A DNA stretch of 64,000 nt from JBFWQM01 sp050249455 (GTDB lineage Bacteria; Pseudomonadota; Alphaproteobacteria; MPNO01; VGEU01): contig JBFWQM010000001.1 of assembly GCA_050249455.1 (NCBI GenBank), positions 1 through 64,000 on the forward strand. The letters run 5' to 3'. Numbering within the stretch: the stretch's first letter is position 1; each line of letters starts with the position of its first letter. The notes under the pieces were generated by a model. The model had not been told where the DNA came from. It saw only the letters and a list, made by a program, of their open reading frames with translations, and ran no database searches. The translations under genes were made by a program, and so were the position numbers. This document shows, in pieces, positions 24,891 to 32,959 of the stretch.

Positions 24891-25748
24891 CTACCGCCTG
24901 CGCCGGCCTTCCTTCTCCGCGAAGGCGTCGTAGAGCGCGCGGGCGCGCGCCATCATCGGGCCGGGCTCGAACCCGCGGTCCTCGATGCGGATGCACGGCA
25001 CCACCTTGGCGTAGTTGCCGGTGGCGAACACCTCATCGGCCGTCAGCAGGTCGGCGAAGCCGAGCGCGCATTCCTCCACCGCCACGCCGTCGTCGCGCAG
25101 CAGGCCGATCACCCGCGCGCGCGTGATGCCGGCCAGGAACGTGCCGTTGGCCGCCGGAGTCCGGACCACGCCGTCCTTCGCCATGAACAGGTTCGCGGTC
25201 GCGAACTCCGCGACGTGGCCCAGCGGGTCGAGCGCGACGGCGGTGTCGACGCCCCGGGACCGCGCCTCGCGCAGCATGCGCGCCACGTTGGGATAGAGCG
25301 CGCCCGTCTTCGCCTCGGTCGGCGCCATGTCGGGGGCGGGGCGGCGGAACGACGACAGGCAGGCGGTCAGCCGCCGTTCGGCCGGCATCGGCGCCTCCAC
25401 GATCGTCATCACGAAGCGCGTGGATTCGGGCTTTGCGACGATGAAGCCTTCCTCGGCCCAGAACATCGGGCGGATGTAGAGCGCGGTGCCGGGCGGGAAC
25501 CGCTCGATGCCCTCCCAGGCGATCGCCTCGATCTCGCCGGGCGACAGCATCGGCTCCAGGCCCATCGCGAGCGCCGAGCGCACCACACGGGCGCAGTGCC
25601 GGTCGAGGTCGGGCGCCAGGCCGCGATAGGCGCGCGCGCCGTCGAACACCGACGACGCCATCCACACCGAATGCGACATCGGCCCGATCACCGGCGGGTT
25701 GCCGTCGATCCAGCGGCCGTCGATGTAGTTGACCTTGCGACCTTCCAT
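24891..25748 (-). CDS. Class IV aminotransferase (branched-chain aminotransferase/D-amino acid transaminase family)
   Basis: A fold-type IV PLP enzyme of 285 residues, close to the IlvE family. It contains the DGARAYRG substrate loop, the catalytic lysine in EAKTGALYPN, and the PLP-phosphate region GHVAEFATANLFM. Branched-chain aminotransferase is the likeliest activity from the similarity of MSHSVWMASSVFDG to alphaproteobacterial IlvE, but family members also include D-amino acid transaminase and 4-amino-4-deoxychorismate lyase. It starts at ATG 25748, 62 bp after sufE on the same strand. Confidence 0.88.
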   Translation of the reverse strand: MEGRKVNYIDGRWIDGNPPVIGPMSHSVWMASSVFDGARAYRGLAPDLDRHCARVVRSALAMGLEPMLSPGEIEAIAWEGIERFPPGTALYIRPMFWAEEGFIVAKPESTRFVMTIVEAPMPAERRLTACLSSFRRPAPDMAPTEAKTGALYPNVARMLREARSRGVDTAVALDPLGHVAEFATANLFMAKDGVVRTPAANGTFLAGITRARVIGLLRDDGVAVEECALGFADLLTADEVFATGNYAKVVPCIRIEDRGFEPGPMMARARALYDAFAEKEGRRRR

Positions 25749-25810
25749 GGCGCGTCGACCGTAAGGCTGTTGCGGCAGGGGCGAACGCCCGCCGCCACGA
25801 TAGCGCGATC

Positions 25811-26275
25811 TCAGTGCAGCGTCGCGGGGTCCACGACCGCCTGGTCGGCATGGCCGGCGAACGCCTCGGCATAGGCCTTGATGCGCCGGATCATGGCGTG
25901 CAGCCCGTTGGCGCGGCTGCCGGTCAGGTGGGAGCCGAGCTCGATGCGGGCCAGGAAATCGGGGGGCGTCGCCAGGATCTCGGCCGGCGCGCGCCCGGAA
26001 TAGACCCGCAGAAGCAGCGCGATCAGCCCCTTGACGATCAGCGCGTCGGAATCCGCCACGAAATGGATGCGTCCGCCGTCGCGCCAGGCATGGAACCAGA
26101 CCCGCGACTGGCAACCCTGCACCCGGTGCGCCTCGTCGCGATAGGCCTCCTCCAGCGGCGGCAGGGCGCGGCCGAGGTCGACCAGGTACTCGTAGCGGCC
26201 GGTCCAGTCGTCGAACAGCGAGAACTCCTCGACGATCCGGTCGGTTTCTTCCGCGATGGTGTCGCTGTCGCCCAT
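25811..26275 (-). CDS. sufE: Cysteine desulfuration protein SufE
   Basis: A 154-residue sulfur-transfer protein that takes persulfide from SufS for Fe-S cluster assembly. The conserved active-site cysteine is in RVQGCQSRVWF, and the IVEEF...DDWTGRYEYLVDLG N-terminus is typical. ATG 26275 has GGGGACC directly upstream. It is an orphan copy, away from any suf operon, which is common in alphaproteobacteria. Confidence 0.94.
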   Translation of the reverse strand: MGDSDTIAEETDRIVEEFSLFDDWTGRYEYLVDLGRALPPLEEAYRDEAHRVQGCQSRVWFHAWRDGGRIHFVADSDALIVKGLIALLLRVYSGRAPAEILATPPDFLARIELGSHLTGSRANGLHAMIRRIKAYAEAFAGHADQAVVDPATLH

Positions 26276-26462
26276 GGTCCCCGCCGGGTGGCTTGCTGGC
26301 ATCGATATAGTCGGGGCGGCGCGGCCGATCAACACGGCGCGCCGCAATTGCCACGGCCGGCGGAATCCGGCTTAATCGTTCGCAAGGCACAAAGCCGCCG
26401 CCGCCGCAGGCCGCCGATGAACGGCCGGGCGTCGCGATACAACCAGCCGGGAGGGAATCGTC

Positions 26463-27428
26463 ATGCGGGACTTCGCGTCACGTGTCTTCGGCGTTTGCGT
26501 CGCACTCGGGACGGCGGCCGGCGCCGCCGGCGCCCAGACCGTCGGCTTCGCCACCGGGCCGCAGGCGACGCCGACCAACGCCACCGGATCGGCCATCGCC
26601 AAGGTGGTCAACGAGGCCTCGGGCCTGCAGACGCGGGCGGTGCCGCACACCTCCAACGAGGTATCGCTCGGGCCGCTCAACCGCGGCCAGGTCGAATTCG
26701 CCATCGCCAACGTCGATGTCGCGACCAGCGCCCTCCAGGGCATCGAGATCTTCGACGGCCGCAAGCACGACCAGCTCCGCGTGGTCGCCCGGCTGTTTCC
26801 GCTCAACGTCGGGATCGTCGTGCGCAAGGATTCGCCGATCCGCAGCGCGGCCGACCTGAAGGGCCGCTGCTTCCCGACCGAGTACACGGCCCAGAAGGGC
26901 CTCCTCAAGGTCGTCGACGCGCTGCTGGGCAACGCCGGGCTGACGCTGGCCGACATCAAGGGATCGCCGGTCCCCAACACCACCCGCGGCGGCGAGGACT
27001 TCGTCCAGGGCAAGTGCGACAGCGCGGTGATGGCGCTCGGCGCGGCGCGGCTGAAGCAGACCGACGCCCAGGTCGGCGGCGTGCGCATCCTGCCGATCGA
27101 CACCTCGGCCGACGCCATGGCGCGCATGCGCAAGCACCTGCCGGTCGCCGTCGCCTACAGCCTCAAGCCGGGCGAGCTGCCCGGGGCGGACGTGGCGACA
27201 CCGATCATGTCCTACGACACCCTGCTGGTCGCCGGCGCCCAGACCAAGGACGACGTCGTCTACCAGACCGTCAAGGCGATGCACATCGGCAAGGACAAGC
27301 TGGTCGCCATCACCCCGGTGCTGCGCGACTTCGAGCCGGCGAAGATGCACACGAAGTACGTCGGGCTGCAGTACCACCCCGGCGCGGTGAAATACTATGG
27401 GGAGGCCGGCGTCGCGCTGACCGACTGA
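26463..27428 (+). CDS. TAXI-family TRAP transporter solute-binding protein
   Basis: A 321-residue exported binding protein with a signal peptide (cleavage likely after GAQ near residue 24). The body has the TAXI-family layout: VGFATGPQATPTNATGSAIA, then RDFEPAKMHTKY near the C-terminus. Such proteins feed the fused TRAP permease, which is the next gene only 12 bp downstream. Characterised family members bind small acids such as glutamate or 2-oxoglutarate, but the ligand here is unknown. Two cysteines (in GRCFPTEY and GKCDSAV) could form a periplasmic disulfide. Confidence 0.92.
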   Translation: MRDFASRVFGVCVALGTAAGAAGAQTVGFATGPQATPTNATGSAIAKVVNEASGLQTRAVPHTSNEVSLGPLNRGQVEFAIANVDVATSALQGIEIFDGRKHDQLRVVARLFPLNVGIVVRKDSPIRSAADLKGRCFPTEYTAQKGLLKVVDALLGNAGLTLADIKGSPVPNTTRGGEDFVQGKCDSAVMALGAARLKQTDAQVGGVRILPIDTSADAMARMRKHLPVAVAYSLKPGELPGADVATPIMSYDTLLVAGAQTKDDVVYQTVKAMHIGKDKLVAITPVLRDFEPAKMHTKYVGLQYHPGAVKYYGEAGVALTD

Positions 27429-27440
27429 CGGCGACCGGCC

Positions 27441-29411
27441 GTGGCCGACGCGCGCGACGAGGCGGCGCTTGAGCTCGGCGAAGGGCCGGTCTCGCGCGCC
27501 CCCGGGGCCGCCCGCGTGGCGATCGTGGTGGCGGCGGGCGCGCTCACCGTCGCCGCGATCGTGCGCTCGCTCGACCTCGACCGCGCCGTCGGCATCCTGC
27601 TCCATACCGAGCAGTTCCTGTTCGGCATGCTCGGCGTCGGCTACTTCCTGGTGTTCCTGCATCTCGGCGCCGACCGCCGGCCGCGGACCGGCCCGGTGCC
27701 GTGGTACGACGTCGCGCTGGCGCTGATCGGCGCGGCGACCGGCTTCTGGCTCGCCGTGCGCTACCCGCAGCTCGCCGACATCGTGTTCGACGAGCCGCCG
27801 GAGGCGCTGGTCACCGGCACGATCATCTTCTTCCTGACGATCGAGGGGCTGCGGCGGACCGCCGGCCCGATCCTGCTCGCGGTGCTGCTGTTCTTCATCG
27901 CCTTCGGCGTCGCCGGCCAGTTCGTGCCCGGCCAGCTCCAGGGCCGGCCGATCGCGTTCGGCCAGCTCGTCAGCTACCTGACCTTCGACACCAACTCGCT
28001 GATCGGCACGCCGATCAAGGTCGTCACCACCGTCGTCGTCGCGTTCCTGCTGTTCGGGGCGCTGCTGTTCCGCTCCGGCGGCTCGGCGTTCTTCACCGAC
28101 CTCGCCACGGCGGCGATGGGGCGCACCCGCGGCGGGTCGGCCAAGATCGCGGTGATCGCCTCCAGCCTGTTCGGCACCATCTCGGGCAGCGCCGTCTCCA
28201 ACGTCCTGTCGACCGGCGTCATCACCATCCCCCTGATGCGCAACGCCGGCTATCGGCCGCATTCCGCGGCGGCGATCGAGGCGGTGGCGTCCACCGGCGG
28301 CCAGCTGATGCCGCCGGTGATGGGCGCGGTCGCCTTCGTGATGGCCGAATACCTCAACGTCTCCTACACCGACGTGGTCATCGCGGCGGTCGTGCCGTCG
28401 CTCCTCTACTATGTCGCGCTGTTCATCCAGGCCGACCTGGAGGCCGCGCGCGAAGGCATCGCCCCGGTGCCGCAGTCGCTGATCCCGCGGCTCGCGCCGG
28501 TGCTGAAGGGCGGCTGGCCGTTCGTCGCGCCGTTCTTCGTCCTGATCTACGGCATGTTCGCGCTCAACCTCGCGCCGGAGACCGCGGCGCTCTACGCCTG
28601 CGCGGTCCTGCTGCTGATCGGCCTGTTCGTCGGCTACCGCGGCCGGCGCATGCGGCTCGGCGACCTGCCGGCGATGCTGGCGCAGACCGGCGTCCTGGTG
28701 CTCGACCTCGTCATGATCGGCGCCGCGGTCGGGCTGATCATCGGCATCCTGAACCAGTCCGGGCTCGGCTTCGCGCTGACCCTGATGCTGGTCAACATGG
28801 GCGGCGGCAGCCTGCTGCTGCTGCTGCTGCTCGCCGGGCTGGTCTGCTTCGTGCTGGGGATGGGGATGCCGACGCTCGCCGTCTACATCCTGGTCGCCAC
28901 CCTGATCGCGCCGGCGATGGTGGAGACCGGCATCAACCCGATGGCGGCGCACATGTTCGTGCTCTACCTCGGGATGCTGTCGTTCATCACCCCGCCGGTG
29001 TGCATCGCCGCCTTCGCCGCCGCCAACCTGGCCCGCGCCGACCCGATGCGCACCGGCTTCGCCGCGACCCGGTTCGGCTGGGCGGCCTTCGTGGTGCCGT
29101 TCCTGTTCGTGTTCGAGCCCAGCCTCATCCTGCAGGGCACGGCGTTGGAGCTGGTCCACGACGTCGGCACCGCGATCGCTGGGGTGTGGATCGCGACCAT
29201 GGGCATCGCCGGCTATTCGCTGCGCCGCATCGGCTGGGCGGCGCGGATCGGCTATACGGCTGCCGGCCTGCTGCTGCTGATCCCGGCCAGCCTGCTGCCG
29301 GGCGACAACGTGACCACTTATGTCGGCGTCGCCGCGGCGGCGGCGCTTCTGGCGCGGGACTGGATGAAGGCCGGCCGGTCCCGCCGGGCCGGCGCGGCGG
29401 TCGCCGAATAG
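27441..29411 (+). CDS. TRAP transporter fused permease (4TM/12TM, DctQM fusion)
   Basis: A 656-residue inner-membrane protein in which the small (DctQ-like) and large (DctM-like) TRAP subunits are fused, the form that partners with TAXI binding proteins. The DctM part contains GSAKIAVIASSLFGTISGSA and GMGMPTLAVYILVATLIAP, the inverted-repeat sodium-coupled core. Start is GTG 27441, 12 bp after the binding-protein stop. The system should import an organic acid driven by the sodium or proton gradient. Confidence 0.93.
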   Translation: MADARDEAALELGEGPVSRAPGAARVAIVVAAGALTVAAIVRSLDLDRAVGILLHTEQFLFGMLGVGYFLVFLHLGADRRPRTGPVPWYDVALALIGAATGFWLAVRYPQLADIVFDEPPEALVTGTIIFFLTIEGLRRTAGPILLAVLLFFIAFGVAGQFVPGQLQGRPIAFGQLVSYLTFDTNSLIGTPIKVVTTVVVAFLLFGALLFRSGGSAFFTDLATAAMGRTRGGSAKIAVIASSLFGTISGSAVSNVLSTGVITIPLMRNAGYRPHSAAAIEAVASTGGQLMPPVMGAVAFVMAEYLNVSYTDVVIAAVVPSLLYYVALFIQADLEAAREGIAPVPQSLIPRLAPVLKGGWPFVAPFFVLIYGMFALNLAPETAALYACAVLLLIGLFVGYRGRRMRLGDLPAMLAQTGVLVLDLVMIGAAVGLIIGILNQSGLGFALTLMLVNMGGGSLLLLLLLAGLVCFVLGMGMPTLAVYILVATLIAPAMVETGINPMAAHMFVLYLGMLSFITPPVCIAAFAAANLARADPMRTGFAATRFGWAAFVVPFLFVFEPSLILQGTALELVHDVGTAIAGVWIATMGIAGYSLRRIGWAARIGYTAAGLLLLIPASLLPGDNVTTYVGVAAAAALLARDWMKAGRSRRAGAAVAE

Positions 29412-29546
29412 CGCGCCCGCGGGGGTCCCGCGGCCTTGTTCCGACTCTCCCGTTCGGGTTAGGTTGCCGAACGGGCCGGACTCCCTCGCGGCCGGCGAAA
29501 ACGCGGCGTTTTCCCTGATGGACTGCCTCACCGTGGCGCTGGCGTC

Positions 29547-30659
29547 ATGACCGATCCCTACACCCTCCTGGGACCGCTGATCCGTGCGCTGCCGCCCGAG
29601 GCCGCCCATCGCCTGGCCATCGCGGCGCTGCGCCGCGGCCTGGTCCGCGCGCCGGCCGTTCCCGACGACCTGGTCCTCGCCGTCCGGCTGTGGGACATGA
29701 CCTTCCCCAACCCGGTCGGCCTCGCCGCCGGCTTCGACAAGGGGGCGGAGGTCCCGGACGCCATGCTGGCGCTGGGCTTCGGCTTCGTGGAGGCGGGCAC
29801 GGTGACCCCGCGGCCGCAGCCCGGCAACCCCAAGCCGCGGCTGTTCCGACTGTCGGCCGACCATGCGGTCATCAACCGCCTCGGCTTCAACAGCGAGGGG
29901 CTGGAGGCGGTGGCCGTGCGCCTGGCCGCGCGCCGCGGCCGGCCCGGCATCGTCGGCGCCAACGTGGGCCGCAACGCCGAGACGGCGGACGCGGTGGGCG
30001 ACTTCGTGCAGGGCGTCGAACGGCTGGCGCCGCTGGCCGACTACGTGGTGGTCAACATCTCCTCGCCCAACACCAAGGGCCTGCGCGACATGCAGCGGCG
30101 GGCGAGCCTCGATGCGCTGGTGCGCCAGGTGGTCGCCGCGCGCGACCGCGCCGCCACCGCCGGCCGCCGGCCGCCGCTCCTGGTCAAGATCGCGCCCGAC
30201 CTGGATGCCGAGGCGCGCGCCGACGTCGCCGCGGTCGTGCTGGCGCGCGGCGCCGACGGCCTGATCGTGTGCAACACGACGGTGGAGCGTCCGGCCACGC
30301 TGGCGGACCCGCAGCGGGGCGAGGCCGGCGGCCTGTCCGGCCGGCCGCTGTTCCCGATGGCGCTGGCGGCGGTCGCCGATATGTACCGGCTGACCGAAGG
30401 GCGGCTGCCGATCGTCGGCTCCGGCGGGATCGGCTCGGGCGAGGACGCCTACCGGATGATCCGCGCCGGCGCCTCGCTGGTGCAGTTCTACAGCGCGCTG
30501 GTGTTCGAAGGGCCCGGCCTGGCCGGGCGGATCAAGCGCGAGCTCGCCCAGCGCCTGCGCGCCGACGGGTTCCGCTCGGTCGCCGAGGCCGTCGGCGCCG
30601 ATGCGCAACAGGTTGCCGAACAGGGTTTCCGGTCCGTTAACGCAATCTCAAGACCCTGA
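29547..30659 (+). CDS. pyrD: Dihydroorotate dehydrogenase, quinone-dependent class 2 (PyrD)
   Basis: It oxidises dihydroorotate to orotate on the inner face of the cytoplasmic membrane, passing electrons to quinone. The 370-residue protein begins with the class 2 membrane-binding helix pair (PYTLLGPLIRALPPEAAHRL). It has NPVGLAAGFDKGAEVPD, the FMN/substrate loop NRLGFNSEG, and the catalytic serine in NISSPNTKGLRDMQ. The C-terminus contains the FMN-phosphate loop PIVGSGGIGSGEDA. It is followed after 39 bp by the EAL gene. Confidence 0.95.
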   Translation: MTDPYTLLGPLIRALPPEAAHRLAIAALRRGLVRAPAVPDDLVLAVRLWDMTFPNPVGLAAGFDKGAEVPDAMLALGFGFVEAGTVTPRPQPGNPKPRLFRLSADHAVINRLGFNSEGLEAVAVRLAARRGRPGIVGANVGRNAETADAVGDFVQGVERLAPLADYVVVNISSPNTKGLRDMQRRASLDALVRQVVAARDRAATAGRRPPLLVKIAPDLDAEARADVAAVVLARGADGLIVCNTTVERPATLADPQRGEAGGLSGRPLFPMALAAVADMYRLTEGRLPIVGSGGIGSGEDAYRMIRAGASLVQFYSALVFEGPGLAGRIKRELAQRLRADGFRSVAEAVGADAQQVAEQGFRSVNAISRP

Positions 30660-30698
30660 AGGGAAAGTCGCCCGGCCAATGCCGTATTCCCAGTTCAG

Positions 30699-32015
30699 AT
30701 GGCTTTCGTTCGACACGTCTTCATAGCGCTGGCCTACGCGGTGCTCGCGGCCGGCGTAGCGCTCGCGCTTCCCATTTTCGTGCCCGCGATCCCGGGGCCG
30801 GTGGCGCTGGTGCTGGGCGCCACCGTGCTGGTCGCGGCGGCGCTGCTGCACGAGGTGTTCGCCCGCCAGGAAGAAGGCGGGCGCATCAGCGACGAGATCC
30901 ACGAGCTGCGCCAGCAGAACGGCCGCATCATGCGCGAGTTGACCCGCGCGCGCGAGGAGGCGACCCGGCTGCAGGCCTCGATCACCGACCAGCTCGCGCG
31001 CAAGCCGGCGAAGGACTGGGAGAAGGAGATCGACACCGTCGTCGCCGAGGTCCGCGTGTTGCAGACCCTGGTCGAGGAGATCACCGAGAACCGGCGCGCC
31101 GAGCAGGAGGCGACGGCCCGCGTGCCGGCGATGGTCGGCGCCGGCAACGGCGCCCCGCCGCCGCGGCCCGCCGCTGCCGCCCCGGCGGCGCCGGCCGTCC
31201 CGGCAGCCGCGCCGGCACCGGCGCCGTCGCCCACCGCCCCGCTCAAATATGCGCCGCGCGACCTCGACGACTCGACCGTCCTCGGCATCATCCGCGACGG
31301 CCTGCGCTCCGACCGGGTCGACCTGTTCCTGCAGCCGGTGGTCAGCCTGCCGCAGCGCAAGCGCCGCTACTTCGAGGCGTTCACCCGCATCCATACGCCC
31401 GAAGGCCTGATCGTGGCGCCGGAGCAGTACATCGCGCTGGCCGAGCGCGAGGGCCTGGTCGCGGCGCTGGACAACCTGCTCCTTTTCCGCTGCATCCAGC
31501 TTCTGCGCAAGCACCAGCGGCGGGCGGAGAGCTTCGGCTTCTTCTGCAACATCTCACCGCATACCATCGCCGACCGCACCTTCTTCCGCGACTTCGTGGA
31601 CTTCATGGGCGAGAACAGCCAGCTCGCGCCGCGGCTGGTGTTCGAGATGCCGCAGGCGACCCTGTTCGGCGCCGACGAAGACCTGGCGGAAGCGCTGCGC
31701 CGGCTGTCGGCGGCCAGCTTCCGCTTCTCGATGGACCAGGTGACCAACCTCGACATCGACTTCGCGGCGCTGTCGGCGCGCAACATCCGCTTCGTGAAGG
31801 TCGACGCCCGGCAGCTCGTGGCCGAGCTCGAGCACCCAACCTTGCGCTTCCCGCCGCAGGAGCTGAAGCGCAGGCTGGCCGGCCAGGGCATCGACCTGAT
31901 CGCGACCAAGGTCGAAACGGAGGCCACCCTGCGCGACGTGCTCGACCTCGAGATCGACTACGGCCAGGGCTACCTGTTCGGCGAGCCCCGCCCCGGCTCG
32001 GACACCGCGCTGTGA
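30699..32015 (+). CDS. Membrane-anchored degenerate EAL-domain protein, TipF-like
   Basis: A 438-residue protein. Two transmembrane segments lie at about 8-28 and 33-52, followed by a coiled coil at about 60-135, an Ala/Pro-rich linker to 185 and an EAL domain at about 195-430. The EAL motif reads FEAFTR and the metal-binding DDFG region is SMDQVTN, so phosphodiesterase activity is unlikely. This architecture matches Caulobacter TipF, a c-di-GMP receptor that positions the flagellum at the new pole with TipN. The stop codon overlaps the start of the HAD gene, which in turn precedes a giant two-TM coiled-coil protein, so a polarity role is plausible. TipF identity is inferred from architecture, not proven. 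Confidence 0.72.
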   Translation: MAFVRHVFIALAYAVLAAGVALALPIFVPAIPGPVALVLGATVLVAAALLHEVFARQEEGGRISDEIHELRQQNGRIMRELTRAREEATRLQASITDQLARKPAKDWEKEIDTVVAEVRVLQTLVEEITENRRAEQEATARVPAMVGAGNGAPPPRPAAAAPAAPAVPAAAPAPAPSPTAPLKYAPRDLDDSTVLGIIRDGLRSDRVDLFLQPVVSLPQRKRRYFEAFTRIHTPEGLIVAPEQYIALAEREGLVAALDNLLLFRCIQLLRKHQRRAESFGFFCNISPHTIADRTFFRDFVDFMGENSQLAPRLVFEMPQATLFGADEDLAEALRRLSAASFRFSMDQVTNLDIDFAALSARNIRFVKVDARQLVAELEHPTLRFPPQELKRRLAGQGIDLIATKVETEATLRDVLDLEIDYGQGYLFGEPRPGSDTAL

Positions 32016-32902
32016 TGGCGGCGATGCCGGACGCGATCCCGTTCCACGCCGGCGTGTCGCAGATCGCCGATCGCTACGACGGCTTCATCCTTGACGTGTG
32101 GGGCGTGATCCACGACGGGATGAAGCTGTACCCCGGCGTCGTAGACTGCCTGACCCGCATGGCGGGCGCCGGCAAGCGCTTCGTCATGCTGTCCAACGCG
32201 CCCCGCCGCGCGCATGCGATCGGCGAGGCGATGCGGGGCATGGGCGTGCCGGCGGATTTCTGTCGCGACATCATGTCGTCGGGCGAGGCGACCTACGAGG
32301 CGCTGGCGAAGCGCCCAGACGCCTGGTACGCCGCGCTCGGCAGGCGATGCCTGCACGTCGGGCCAAAGCGCGACGAGAATCTGTTCGAGGGCCTCGGCCT
32401 CACGCGCACGACCGGCGCGGAGGAGGCCGACTTCATCCTCAACACCGGGCCGTGGCGCGACGAGGAAACGGTCGCCGACTACGAGACGCTGCTGCAGGCC
32501 GGCGCGCGGCGCAAGCTGCCGATGATCTGCGCCAACCCCGACCTGGTGGTGATCCGCGGCGGCACCAAGATCATCTGCGCCGGTGCGCTGGCGCTGCGCT
32601 ACGAGGCGCTGGGCGGCGACGTGCGCTGGCTCGGCAAGCCGCACGCCGACATCTACGACTTCTGCTTCTCCCGGCTCGGCATCGCCGACCGGCGCCGGAT
32701 CGCCGCGATCGGCGATTCGCTGCGCACCGACGTGGCCGGCGCCGCCGCCGCCGGGATTGACGCGATGCTGGCGACCGGCGGCATCCATGCCGACGAATTC
32801 GGCGTCGCGGCCGGCGTGCAGCCCGACGCCGCCAAGGTCCTCGCCGCGTGCGAACGCGAGGGCCACTTCCCGGCCGGCCTGCTGCCCGGCCTGGTCTGGT
32901 AG
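32015..32902 (+). CDS. HAD-superfamily class IIA hydrolase
   Basis: A 295-residue cytoplasmic protein of the HAD-IIA group. The nucleophile motif is ILDVWGVIHDG (Asp27), with Trp where most HADs have the second Asp of DxD; this variant is characteristic of its family. Motif II-like MLSNAPRRA, cap domain, lysine in WLGKPHADIYDF, and motif IV IGDSLRTDVAGAAAAGID are intact. The expected reaction is phosphate ester hydrolysis; the substrate is unknown. ATG 32015 overlaps the preceding TGA by one base (tgATG), so it is coupled to the TipF-like gene. Confidence 0.87.
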   Translation: MAAMPDAIPFHAGVSQIADRYDGFILDVWGVIHDGMKLYPGVVDCLTRMAGAGKRFVMLSNAPRRAHAIGEAMRGMGVPADFCRDIMSSGEATYEALAKRPDAWYAALGRRCLHVGPKRDENLFEGLGLTRTTGAEEADFILNTGPWRDEETVADYETLLQAGARRKLPMICANPDLVVIRGGTKIICAGALALRYEALGGDVRWLGKPHADIYDFCFSRLGIADRRRIAAIGDSLRTDVAGAAAAGIDAMLATGGIHADEFGVAAGVQPDAAKVLAACEREGHFPAGLLPGLVW

Positions 32903-32959
32903 TCGCCGTCCGGCGCGCCCTGCGGCCGCCGGCGTTTCCGCTGATACGGTCGGACGAGG

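Noticed and set aside
26478..30608. A 1376-codon minus-strand open frame antisense to the TAXI/TRAP genes and pyrD
   Set aside because: The plus-strand genes have clear families, signal peptides and motifs, while the antisense product is low-complexity Arg/His/Gly/Gln and spans three genes.
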